Below, piece after piece: positions 36,240-46,299 of a stretch of DNA of 64,000 nt (positions are counted from its first letter, which is position 1; every line of letters starts with the position of its first letter). The stretch comes from Ceratothoa steindachneri (Eukaryota; Arthropoda; Malacostraca; Isopoda; Cymothoidae). Both the position numbers and the translations under genes were made by a program. The stretch is from the NCBI GenBank assembly GCA_963969495.1, contig OZ018335.1, positions 86,879,256 to 86,943,255 on the forward strand, given 5' to 3'. A model generated the notes under the pieces. The model was not told the DNA's origin, searched no databases, and saw only the letters and a list, made by a program, of their open reading frames with translations.

Positions 36240-37265
36240 AATTATAATACAAGGTTGATGGAGGTAATGAATTTTTTGCCTACATGAGCGCCATTTCGAC
36301 TGATGATTTCATATCATAGATGGAATCTGCCAATTATATTATAGTAGCAGGTTGGACTAGCTCTGCTGCAGCTTTGATAGCCACTCATATGAGTTTTTTT
36401 TAGAGTAAAATTACCCTTTATTGGCATAAACATCCTGTTTAAAGACCGCAATAAATTTCAGATTGGATTAAGATCCGGAGAGTCTGACGGCCCCTCCATC
36501 ACCTTGTCACCTTGTACGCCCTAAGGTCCTAGAAACGCTTGGATCGCCCTGGCAGAGAGGGATAGAACGTTGTCAAGAATGAAAGATAGAGTCTTTAGAA
36601 GTGAAAACTGTATGTCATCTAGCTAGAGATCCAAGACCTCATTCAAAGGTTTGAAGTGGGTGGCTGCGGTCATTTTAACACACCCAGGCATCCTACTGTG
36701 CAAACAAGTCGGCGTTGAAATATATTTGCCCACAACAGGACTCCTCCTCCTGCTGTTGTTGACCTTACATAAGTTGTTGATGCTATTCTCTGAAATAAAC
36801 CCAATCATTTTCCCAACCGTCAGGTCAGTCGAAGTTCACCATGCTATCATCAATAAAGAGAATGCAACTCATGTCCAACGTGATGCACTTCTGTGCCCAA
36901 TGAAGCCTCAAAGTTTTGTGACCAAGCGTTAAAAAGGGCAGTTTTAGAAGGCTCACACGGACGCAATGGTCCCTAGGATCAGGTTCCTAGTTGTTTTCAG
37001 GACATGGGTACGACCATTGTCGCTGAAAAGGACGTGGATTCTTTGTCCGGATTTCACACATAACTGGCGGCCAATATTATTCAACTTACAGGTGGTTACA
37101 ACGTTGGAAAGGGTCCTTAGCAAAGGGTCCTTTAGAAATCGTCTAACCGTGTCCATAGGGTGAACTAACTTCCCTGCAACAACATGAAGAGTGGTGCCTT
37201 CAGCCCTTTCCTCGATGACGAAATAATCTTCCTCATCATTGCTGTTTCTGCGCCGTCGCATTGTT
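36240..37265 (-). pseudogene. Tc1-like transposase, degenerate
   Basis: The minus strand from 37261 gives an open N-terminal block (MRRRRNSNDEEDYFVIEERA ... LLRTLSNVVTTCKL), then across stops FISENSINN, RRSPVVGKYIST and MPGCVKMTAATHFKPLNEVL. LSFILDNV and ARAIQAFLGP follow, where the second Asp would be, and then SDSPDLNPI (near 36495), which is the SPDLNPIENLWR region of Tc1 transposases with its third acid missing or worn. The end reads like ISRNGAHVGK near 36280. Length and order match a complete Tc1 transposase, but at least six stops or shifts are present. Terminal inverted repeats were not resolved. Confidence 0.65.
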
Positions 37266-37955
37266 CTGAAATAAGATAGATACCATTAGAGTAGTTCACC
37301 CCAAAAATGTAGTGGTACCCTGTTTGATCCCGGCCTAAGCAGATAAAACTTAAACGAACGCAGAAATCTGCCTACCAATTTGCGAACAAATCTCTTCCAT
37401 CTTCGCAGCAGAACATACACACACACACACTTTTTGTTTCAAGGAATCCTGCCAATGGGTATCTATATACACATACTTCTGACGCTAGGCAGTTTCCTCC
37501 AGGCTGTTTCGCACATTCTTCCGGTATCTATACCACGAATCCAATGTCTTCGGGATGGTTTCCTGCACACAAACTTGTGGACTACTTGACTATTTAGAGG
37601 AGGCTGGTTTCCTCCATTTTACATGACTCGCTTTGATGTTAGTAGTATGATTCGCACCTGAGAGAGCCGGAGAGGGGCAGGTGCAATGATTGGACCATCT
37701 TTCTCTTCTATAGCTATTATGTGAGACGTTCCTTGTCAACTTTCTTTTGAGCCGATTTATACCTCACTTTTTCTTTGGCAGTGTCTTTAATATGAGTCGC
37801 ATTGTATTTTCTGATATCAGCTATTTGTTTCTGTATAATGAGCTTGTTTAGTTTACCTAATTCAATTTGTTGATTTTTCATCAGTACAAATAGTGATTAG
37901 AACTACCCCATTTCCATAAAAAGAAATCAGAAAGAAAGAATATCGCCCTTATGGG
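37266..37955. other. Intron sequence, nothing recognised
   Basis: Contains a short (ac)n run near 37415. No family resemblance in the open frames. Confidence 0.4.
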
Positions 37956-38480
37956 TTTTGAGGGCAAGGCTTCTTCTGCCCTATTTCAAGGAAGAAAAAG
38001 TCCTGGGGCTCCGGATTACCACCAACTGGTGCAATCAACTCTCCACATGGCCGGAAAATCTGGCAAGGCTTGAACTCTACAAGCTTCCCAGATCTTAAAC
38101 TTAGCTCGAATAGCATTAAGAGACTCAATCTTAACTATGTTCGAGCCTCACCTATCTACCCCACGGTGGTGGATAAAACTGTATGCATTTCTCGCTTGAA
38201 ACGCCTGCAGCAGCGGGTCCAAACAAGGCAATTCTGCTGATAAACAAAGTAATCAGACGTGATATGATCTCCCAAAGAGAACTTCACCGCAGTCTTTCCC
38301 TGCCGCCAATCAAAATGGCTACTAAGAGATTGGCAAAAAGGACATGGAAGAAGATCTCAAACGAGATGGCACCTGAACTGGCATAGAGACTAAATATCCA
38401 AGCAAACAGAAGAGGGATAGTCGCCAAAAGAAGGCAGTTCTCCAGCTCAAAGCTTTGCTCCAAAGAAATATTGACAGGAA
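37956..38480 (+). pseudogene. Possible LINE ORF2 C-terminal relic
   Basis: The + strand reads PTVVDKTVCISRLKRLQQRV (about 38160-38215), where LINE ORF2 proteins have a thumb helix 'DK..ISRLKRLQ.RV'. The next open block is NKAILLINKVIRRDMISQRE and KMATKRLAKRTWKKISNEMA (38226-38386). Only this weak pattern supports the call. Confidence 0.35.
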
Positions 38481-39117
38481 AGCAATTATCTATGTGTATT
38501 AATTAGCATAAATACAATGTTAGGAGAGCTGTAAATAATAGTGCGTTTTTTGTGCATATGACCGAAAATACCCACTTAATTAATTGCAATTCAGCAAAAT
38601 ATATTTTTCACTGAAATGACTCAATTAAAATAAACTTTGTTGAATGTTCATGTATAAGCCAATTTTATAACTTTGACATTTCCCCTAGCCTTTTTAAAAT
38701 TTATGCTATAAAAAAACTCATTCTTAAAGAAATTAGTTTTGACTTATGTTCCTAATTTTCTTTTTTATGATCACCTGATTTTTCAATTTAATTATTGCAT
38801 TAATTTTGTATAAATATTGTTTTATGTCTCTTCCTCTCTCCTTGGTACTCTCCCATACGTATCTCGTTACTTATCGTATCTGTACTAATCGCCCTTTTTA
38901 GACTATCGCTTTATCGGTTAATCGTTTTAACCCTTTTCGCTCCGTTCTTGACTCTTTCTGCCTATCAGTTTGACCTTGCTACCTGTTATAGCTAAATCTT
39001 AATATGAATTTACCTGTTCCTCTCCTACTTCATCATTGGTGATTTTTTGTCTTAGAGGCTGTTCTTTATCTTTTACTGGCTTATATATACTCTTATTATA
39101 ATATTTGCTCTTGTAGT
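38481..39117. other. Pyrimidine-biased DNA left of the Penelope-like element
   Basis: AT-rich to about 38820, then more C/T rich up to the Penelope-like left end. It may belong to the untranslated part of that element. No coding sequence seen. Confidence 0.4.
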
Positions 39118-39309
39118 TATCCTTGAGAATGAAGTGAATAAAGTTCGAAAGTACTTGGAAGCAGCTTTTTCATTTTTCCTGCGGGACAAATGAAAAACAA
39201 CATATGTATATTGCCAACGTTTCGAGCTCTTTCCCCCTTTTTTGAAGCTAGAATATTAAAGATTCATATAAGAACAATTGCTTAACAATTATGAGAACAA
39301 TGATTATTA

Positions 39310-39600
39310 ATGGCTTTAGGCTAAAAATGTACTAGGATGTAAAACAAAAAGAAAAAATCAAAATGAAATATAAAGGACAAATAGATAAATTCAAACAAAA
39401 TTAATAAGGTTATAATTAGTAAAAAAAAAACCCTCAAAAAATGCACTAAAATTTGTTACCCGATTCGGAGAAAGCTGTGGGCTGAATGAATACATTTAAA
39501 AATTATACTAACAGGAAAGATGTGATTTAGTATTAGTTGGTTCTCTGATGTATGTAGTTGGTCGGTCGAAAAAAAATAATGTTAGCTAGTTAACCAACCA
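39310..39600 (+). repeat. Penelope-like left inverted repeat
   Basis: Shared blocks with the reverse complement of 40560-40905 include aatgtactaggatgtaaaac, actaacaggaaagatgtg, atttagtatta, gttctctgat and tcggtcgaaaaaaa/ttggtcgaaaaaa. Overall it is a clear match with small indels. Confidence 0.85.
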
Positions 39601-39604
39601 GCTA

Positions 39605-40505
39605 ACATTTGTAGATGAACTTAAGCAGCTCGGTTCCAACGGTCATATGGTCAGCTATGATGTTTCATCTCGCTTTACAAACATTCCATTAACTGAAACC
39701 ATAGACATAATTTTAGATAAACTATTTCCTTATTACAATAGTTTACATAATGGATTTCCTCCATATTTGTTAAAACCCTTTTAGAATTAGCTGTTAAGGA
39801 TTCTTTTTTCACATTTAATAAAAACCTATACAAGCAAGCCGATGGTATGGCCATGGGTTCTCCAATTGGACCAACCGTCGCTAACATTTTCATGTGCCAT
39901 TGGAAACCAAGTTTTTAGATCATTGTCCTAGAGAATTCAAACCTAAATTCTATAAAAGATACATAAATGACACTTTTACATTATACCACACCTCTCCTTA
40001 GTCGGAACTTTTCAAGAACTTCATAAACTCATAGCACCCTAACATTTAATTTACAAACTAATACTTTTAGGAAGGAATTGTCTAATATTTTGAAAAAATT
40101 CTAGCCCCATTCAAATTTAACGCCAATGTTGTAAACCCCATAAAAATTAGTTCTTTGTTTACTGTAAAGGACCTCATTCCTGACCTTTTGCGTTCCAGAA
40201 TAGTATATAAATACACTTGTCCTAAATGTTCTTTGGGAACGTAAATTGGATTTACGGAACGTCTTCTCAATGTTCGCATTGATGCTCACCGTGGGGTCAG
40301 TTACAGAACAGGAATGGATCTCTCCGTAAAAGAAAACTCTCTTGTCTGATTTCATTCCTATTCATGTAAAATACCTATAGATTATAATCAATTTAAAATA
40401 TTATCCGCAACCGAATCTAAATCTGACCTTCCCATAATTGAGAACCTTTTATTAAATATAATCAGCCTCAGTTAAATAAGGACTCTACTTCCACACCGTT
40501 ATATA
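39605..40505 (+). pseudogene. Penelope-type reverse transcriptase and GIY-YIG nuclease, broken
   Basis: The + frames give SYDVSSRFTNIPLTETIDII (about 39652-39712; RT motif A region), then LELAVKDSFFTFNKNLYKQA, DGMAMGSPIGPTVANIFMCH (about 39840-39900; motif B) and FYKRYINDTFTLYH (about 39950-39990). The last is the motif C region, where YxDD reads as IND(T), so a catalytic Asp is lost. After a gap come IVYKYTCPKCSLGT and IGFTERLLNVRIDAHRGVSY (about 40200-40310), the GIY-YIG endonuclease with its conserved Arg and His and the preceding CxxC. ENLLLN near 40440-40458 closes it. The N-terminal half of the RT is missing. The protein would have copied RNA at a nuclease-made nick. Confidence 0.8.
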
Positions 40506-40559
40506 TTGCCTGATTAATTTCGTTTAAATTTTTTTTTTTTTAACTAGTCACCATAAATT

Positions 40560-40905
40560 AATTACCACTTAAATAACCAACTAGATAACATCATTTTTAC
40601 TTATTTTTTTCGACCAATTAACTACATAGATCAGAGAACTAAGTAATACTAAATCACATCTTTCCTGTTAGTAAAATTTTTAAATTCATTCTTTCAGATC
40701 ACAGCTTTTCCGAATCAGGTAACAAATTTTAGTGTATTTATTTAGATTTTGCTTTTTTTTCTAATTGTAACTTTATTAATTTCGTTTGAATTTATTTATA
40801 TTTATCTTAATGTACAGATTTCTGTCCTTTATATTGGATTTTGATCTTTTCTTTTTGTTTTACATCCTAGTACATTTTAAGCCTAAAGCATTAATTACAC
40901 TGGGG
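40560..40905 (-). repeat. Penelope-like right inverted repeat
   Basis: Inverted copy of 39310-39600; see that entry. It begins directly after the degenerate endonuclease and a T-rich tail. Confidence 0.85.
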
Positions 40906-41290
40906 AACAATGTATTTCGGGAATTGACAAAAGTACATTTTCCTACCTAATTCAAGCATACTGGATTAAAATCTGAAATCAGATTCTCTCTAAATGATAC
41001 TGATTTTTCATAATATCAATAAATAATATTATATAATAATTTTCATTTTATCACGCCTATCATCATGCCGGGGAGTAAATTGAATCATCCTTTAGCGTTA
41101 TTTATAGTAAAGCAGGTTTTTTTGCAGTAAAATTTTATTTAATATGGGAAAAAACTTGAATTACACATTAGGATTACAAATACTTTAATCTACTAGATGC
41201 TAATTTATTAATGGGCGTACATCAGTCTGGAGGACCTCTTCTTCATTACACTTGGGCAAAAATTTGCGTTACTTAGAAGTCTTTTCTGGT
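40906..41290. other. Intron sequence, nothing recognised
   Basis: AT-rich DNA between the Penelope-like element and the unknown-family pseudogene. Confidence 0.45.
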
Positions 41291-41294
41291 TGAT

Positions 41295-42665
41295 CAATTC
41301 TAATCATTCAGCAGTATTCTGCCATCATGTGGTTATCCCAGAAACCTTGGTAGTACTCTTTCATCGTCACCAAATCCTGATGGAAGCGTTCCCCTTGTTC
41401 GTCGCTCATGGCACCCAGAATGTCTGGGAATCGGTCAAGGTGACTATTTAGAAAATGACACTTCACACTCATGCTGCATTTCAGATCACGATATGCTAAA
41501 AGCATATTATTAACCAAATCTTCGTAGTTATGCGCTTTTTTCCCAAGAAGTTACTAGCAACGGCAGAAAAAGAGAGCCAGGCTACCTTCTCTTTTTCATT
41601 CATTGTTCACGAATCTAGAATCAGAATATTGGGGACCATCAAATACTCCTGCTTTTATTTTTTTTGTAAGACAAAACAGGAAACGTCGATACTATTTACT
41701 AAAAAAAATCATTGTCAGTGCTCAACGCCTTGAAATACTACTTCATAAACCCCAGTTTCAGATAAAGTAAAGGGAAAACGATCTTCTCTTGCCTCACGAT
41801 TGGCTTAATAACAATGTTTGGCATTCCTGCCTCCAAAGTTTCCCGAACTAGCCAATCTATTTGGCACCAGTGTTTTTCCGGGCTCGACTGCCCCCCATAC
41901 AGATATAGAATGGAAACTTTGTATATCACTTCTGCTGCCCAAGGAAGAAGTTGACGATAATAAGGTCTACACATATGATCAAATTGTGTATATAGTACTT
42001 AAGTAAATCCATAAGCATTCTCATGTCATCGTGAGTTTCTCGCAGATGGACAGAATGACCGAGAGGAACTGCACCAAAGTCATTGCTATTATGCAAAAGG
42101 AAACACTTGAGGCTACGCTTGGAGCTATCCAAAAACAGTTTCCATTCAGTAGGGCTATAGGCGCAAAGTACCAACTCGGTAAACAGACCAGGAACATCGT
42201 GGAAATATACAAATTGTTTGTCCTCAGAGAAATACTTAACAAATGTACTATCCCTTGTTCAGTACAGAACTGTCAAGCATATGTCTTTCACTGAACCTGG
42301 AGGCTAAAAGTTCTGCCGCTTTTTGAAGGGCGCCAAATCACTTATCAAGTCATTCAAATCCTCTTGATTAAAAAGAGTGAGAAGCTAATGACTGTTCAGC
42401 ATCTGATAAAGAATCTGCAGACTCTAAATTCATTCCGTGGACGTCCATATCAGGTCCATCATGTACATTTTTGGAGGAAGCATATTCACCAGACAGAAAT
42501 AACAGTCCAATACATAATCATTTGGCTCTCGCCACAACATGGGGATTACAAAAGAAAGAACATTTCTCTTTCCTTTCGTCCACTCACGAAGATGTTTCAC
42601 ACAACTATGGCAAACAGCATGTGGGGCTTACTTCTAATTTTGATTGCCAGAGGAACATCAAAATA
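41295..42665 (-). pseudogene. Broken copy of a second uncharacterised multicopy protein family
   Basis: The minus strand, read from 42640 down, gives CHSCVKHLREWTKGKREMF, then PMLWREPNDYVLDCYFCLVN (about 42515-42575; possible zinc ligands CxxC and CYFC). Next come QEDLNDLISDLAPF (about 42320-42365), VYFHDVPGLFTELVLCAYSP (about 42150-42215), TEWKLFLDSSKRSLKCFLLH (about 42085-42150), NFFLGQQ (about 41930), LYLKLGFMK (about 41745), IKAGVFDGPQYSD (about 41620-41660), WLSFVVA and NFLGKK. The tail is the open block SHLDRFPDILGAMSDEQGER ... MMAEYC ending at 41308. I know this order from many unnamed high-copy predictions in arthropod and cnidarian genomes; no function is assigned to it as far as I know. 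At least six frameshifts or stops. Confidence 0.6.
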
Positions 42666-43250
42666 TGACTTATAAGTGCGCATCACATAGTTTGATATAT
42701 TGCGCCTTTGACGAACTAACATGTAACAACCACATATGAAGCAGAAGGTATCTAGATCATTAGCACAATTTCCTCTTAACAAAGCCATTACTCTAACATG
42801 AGACCTGAAAAAAGAAACAATAATGTCAATATTTTGCACAATAACACTTATTACACCCTTAATACTATGTACTGTGAAGTATTTGCTTTGTACAAGCATC
42901 CTCTCTGTCCGTCCGGAGGGCAGTTTTCGGGGAAAGGAGAAAATATAAATTACAAAATAACTATAGCATGTAGGTAGAAATCGATTATATATTTGAAATC
43001 AGCCTTAAAAAAAACGAATTAAAATTGGCAGATAAATCTAAGTCACCGGAAAATGTGATTGAAATTGTTGCCCTGTGTTATCATTTTTCCGATAATTGTT
43101 AAGCAATTTTTCTTATATAACTCTTTTTTAATATTTTAGCCTAGAAGATGGGTCTAGAGCCATAAACGTTGGCAATAGACATATGTAATATTCAGTACTT
43201 ACTCTCCTTTTCCTGCTGAAGATCCGGCTTGCTAGAAGTAGAAACATACA

Positions 43251-43252
<2 letters not shown>
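42666..43252. other. Intron with a Penelope-end-like motif
   Basis: Mostly plain AT-rich DNA. At 43141-43195 'ctagaagatgggtctagagcc', 'aaacgttggcaata' and 'acatatg' recall the conserved end of Penelope-like elements seen at 39.2 kb (reverse complement gaaacgttggcaatatac). The layout ct(a)gaaga-stem-(g/t)aaac is a degenerate hammerhead-ribozyme core. No coding sequence. Confidence 0.35.

Positions 43253-43344
<92 letters not shown>
43253..43344. repeat. (TA)n microsatellite, left of mariner copy 2
   Basis: About 92 bp of pure TA repeats that abut the mariner end at 43350. Confidence 0.95.
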
Positions 43345-43349
<5 letters not shown>

Positions 43350-43527
43350 CGAGGGGCAGTCAATAAGTTTTGCGAATCGGTAGGGCAAAACAGAGGAAGG
43401 GGGATGGCTGTTTGTACGGGTGTTAGGACAAGTTAGGACAAGTCAGGACCTGCAGCCGCACAATCCTGCCTCGTCTATTTAAGGAGCAGTAGCTGATCGA
43501 AGATCGTCAGTCACAAATTTTTCAACA

Positions 43528-43914
43528 ATGGAGAAGGTTGAACACCGTGCAGTGATCAAATTTTTGACCAAGGAAGGCAAGAATGCCAAAGAGGTCCATG
43601 AACGCATAGTTGCAGTGTACACCGACACCGCCCTTTCTTATGCAACCATTGCTCGCTGGAAAAGGGAGTTCCGCCATGGTCGTGAGTCCCTTAAAGATCA
43701 CCGCTGTCCAGGACGCCCATCAGACGTGACCAACGAGGACAATGTGGCCCGTGTGGAGAGGATGATCCTCGAAAATCGACGAGTGAAGGTCGAAGAAATC
43801 AAGCGAGAACTTGAAATATTACATGGAAGTGTTATCAACATCATCAACGACAATTTGACCATAACCAAGGTCTCTGCCCGTTTAGTCCCTAGAAACCTCA
43901 CGCCCCATGATTGA
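43528..43914 (+). CDS. N-terminal mariner transposase fragment, open 128 codons
   Basis: An intact frame starts at atg 43528 and ends at tga 43912-43914. It covers the DNA-binding half of a mariner transposase: MEKVEHRAVIKFLTKEGKNA, VHERIVAVYTDTALSYATIA, RWKREFRHGRESLKDH, RPGRPSDVTNEDNVARVERM, VKVEEIKRELEILHGSVINI, TKVSARLVPRNLTPHD. These form two helix-turn-helix units joined by the GRP(S)-type hook, which bind the terminal repeats. The stop replaces an Arg codon that is still cga in copy 1, just before the deletion. With no catalytic acids it cannot transpose DNA. It could at most act as a DNA-binding inhibitor, which is speculation. No evidence of expression. Confidence 0.7.
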   Translation: MEKVEHRAVIKFLTKEGKNAKEVHERIVAVYTDTALSYATIARWKREFRHGRESLKDHRCPGRPSDVTNEDNVARVERMILENRRVKVEEIKRELEILHGSVINIINDNLTITKVSARLVPRNLTPHD

Positions 43915-44200
43915 CTTCAACGTCGTCAAAGTCCACAAGGCCAGAGTTGCACAAGCTGCCCTGCGCGAGTGCGGGTTCAAGGAGGTCAATCATCTCCCCT
44001 ACAGTCCAGAACTGGCCCCTAGCGACTACTTTTGATTCCACCAGCTCAAGGCTGCACTGTGTGGACGCCGGTTTGGGGACGATGAAGATGTCGACTTGCC
44101 GTCCAGGAGTGGATTAGACAGCAGTCAGAAGATTTCTGGTTGTCCGAATTAGTAGCCTCAGGGACAAATGGCGCAAGTGCATTGAAGTCGAGGGTAGGTA
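43915..44200 (+). pseudogene. Mariner transposase C-terminal part, out of frame (copy 2)
   Basis: Past the junction, shifting frames give VHKARVAQAALRECGFKEVN, then PYSPELAPSDYF (third acid region; the usual Asp of SPDLAPSDY reads Glu here) and GRRFGDDEDV. Each needs a frame change. Same layout as in copy 1. Confidence 0.8.
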
Positions 44201-44261
44201 TATTGAAAAATAATAAAACACTTTTCCTCATATCCCGGTGAATCGCAAAACTATTGACCGC

Positions 44262-44264
<3 letters not shown>

Positions 44265-44323
<59 letters not shown>
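44265..44323. repeat. (TA)n microsatellite, right of mariner copy 2
   Basis: About 59 bp of pure TA repeats directly after the mariner right end. Confidence 0.95.
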
Positions 44324-44327
<4 letters not shown>

Positions 44328-44984
44328 CAACTACCAATAATGACACTAAAACACACTAAGAAATATAAAAAATTATTCCGAGAGTTTTCACCTTTATTAT
44401 CAGGCCTTATATGGAATGAGAACAGAAGCATTTGGAAAGGTTTATCAGTGAGAGGAAGAGGGGATATTTTGCTTATTTGACTTGAAACCCGTTGGCTGGA
44501 ATAAGGAACATTATCGAATAGTTTTGGTTTTATATTTTGATTTAATATAAGAGTATTGAATATACGGCAAATAGACCGACTAGAGTTTATATTAAATTAC
44601 TCATTAATATGTATCCAAACTCATACCAAAGTATTACGTGAAACTGTAATTCACAATTTGAGATGGAACCAGCTCTGTCCCAATTAATTACATATTGTGT
44701 ACATTAGTTTGCTGCGGTTTGACTCCTATCTTTAATTGTTTTACTGGCAATCTCTATATTTTATAGAATAAACGGGGATGTATATAAGGTGGCCCATGAA
44801 AAACATCACTAAATTCAAAGTTGAATAACTCAGTCAAATTTAATTAGATATCAATGAAAATTAGTATACAACTTTAAATATAATTATGTAAGAAGACTTG
44901 AAGAATTCTATCTCGCGATTGTGGTCTAACTCGAATTAGGAAAATTTATCATTGCCGCCAGATGCGAGCCGACAAGCAGACTTT
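44324..44984. other. Intron sequence, nothing recognised
   Basis: AT-rich DNA; short open frames without features. Confidence 0.45.
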
Positions 44985-46285
44985 TCACCTCTACAGTCTC
45001 TTACTGTCCTATTTGGCAGAGTAACCCCCACGATACTAATGAAGGATCCGAATGCCAGATGTCGAGAGTCCGGCTAAAGAACATCTAATGAGATTGGAAT
45101 GAATCTAGATACTTTAGTGGACAGGAACATCGTCCAGCAAATTCGTCCCGACTTGCTCACTTATGTCAAAATAAGAAGTGCCTCGAAGCTGGACATATGT
45201 GTGCTCAATCGTCAGCCGCCGTTCAATACTACATGGAACAAGTCCAGTTAACATGTACTGATCATATACGGATCGTGACAATCATCAATAGGAACCCTAT
45301 ACAAGCCCCAGCCGTGGTAAGAAAATAACGATAAAATACAGACTGGGCACAGTATGCACGTCTCTTCGAAGACTATCCTACGCAAAACCTGGATGAGGCG
45401 ATTCTCAAGGAGATCGATGAGGAACTCGGTGACCTTAACATTCATGTTATTAATGCGAATAGAGTATGTTTCCCTAAATAAGATTATATGCTCATTATAT
45501 GGATTATATGGATCAAATACATGAAATTACTGTATGAAATCAACATCAAAAACACATCAAGTGACTCGATACAAAGAAGTAAGTAGATCAAAGAATAGCT
45601 CAACCAGTTGATCCTTGAACAACAGTGAAGATGTTGGGAAGTTGCGATCAAAAGCCTTGATCATGATGTATCTCCCAAAGATTTTTGTAAAAAGGAAGTA
45701 AATAGAAATATTAACAAAGGATGGAAACAGAAGGGACAAGAAAGAAACATCGAAGTAATATTCAGAAGTTATTAGAAAAAAATCTTCAGTATAACTTAAG
45801 AAAAGAATGATGACTACAATATAGAGTTCGAAAGTGAAATAATAGACGAGCTTAATACCCAAATACATAGGACGCACCCGCACCCGCACCAGTAGGTGGA
45901 TAGAAAGCGCGACGGAGACGCAGATATTGCTGAAGAGGATCTACTCGGCCCGTTCTGTTCATTCCGTCAGAAAGCATCAGGTCAGCCGAGGCTAACAATT
46001 TAAACTTTGACAAGGCGCCAGCAAATGTCTTCGAATGAATGAGAAGAATTTTGAATGCCCGTTTTAACACAGGATACTTTCCAGATACTTACAGAAAGGC
46101 TAAGATGATTTTCTTGGCGAATCATGGACTGGATCGAACGCTAAAAGAGCTACCGGCCAATTTCACTCCTAGAATTTTGTGTGAAGCTCTTCGAGAAAAT
46201 CCTTAACCGAAAGTTTTTGTCTTATCTGGAAAAGAACTCCTTGTATAACCTGTACCATTTTGGGTTTAGAAATAAAAGCCAAGTA
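44985..46285 (+). pseudogene. LINE (jockey/CR1-like) relic, cut off inside the RT
   Basis: The + strand reads LTYVKIRSASKLDICVLN (about 45155-45215), like the end of an APE endonuclease. TDWAQYARLFEDYPTQNLDE (about 45340-45400) is the linker 'DW..Y...' region. NTGYFPDTYRKAKMIFLANH (about 46060-46125) follows, then after a shift YRPISLLEFCVKLFEKILNR and KFLSYLEKNS, LYHFGFRNKSQV (46150-46280), the first blocks of the RT domain (NYRPISLL ... FEKI ... QxGFR). The reading stops there, exactly where the Ty3/gypsy element's distal end begins. Stops and frameshifts throughout. Confidence 0.6.
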
Positions 46286-46299
46286 CGGAGATAGCGATA

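Larger units (their letters stand above)
39118..40905 (+). mobile_element. Penelope-like element relic with inverted terminal repeats
   Basis: A + strand Penelope-type RT and GIY-YIG endonuclease (39605-40505) lie between two long inverted repeats (about 39310-39600 and about 40560-40905). The extreme left (39118-39240) matches a fragment at 31.43-31.52 kb and contains caacgtttcgagctcttt, a block typical of Penelope ends, where a hammerhead-like motif usually sits. Penelope-like elements are known to carry terminal repeats in either direct or inverted arrangement. The copy is 5'-truncated in its coding part and full of stops, so it is dead. Confidence 0.8.
43350..44264 (+). mobile_element. 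Mariner copy 2, internally deleted (915 bp), inside a (TA)n tract
   Basis: Its left end cgaggggcagtcaataag matches copy 1 with one change. The right end is the inverted form but lacks the outer tcg and one internal base, stopping at cccc before TA repeats. It shares copy 1's internal deletion junction exactly (around 43915-43945). It differs by carrying about 55 extra bases in the leader (43420-43480) that include two similar gttaggacaag units. Long (TA)n flanks on both sides show that the element landed in, or triggered growth of, a TA tract; mariners insert only at TA. Confidence 0.9.

Noticed and set aside
45880..45900. Short cacccg tandem repeat as a regulatory element
   Set aside because: Three copies of a hexamer in a decayed LINE; too short to support a function.
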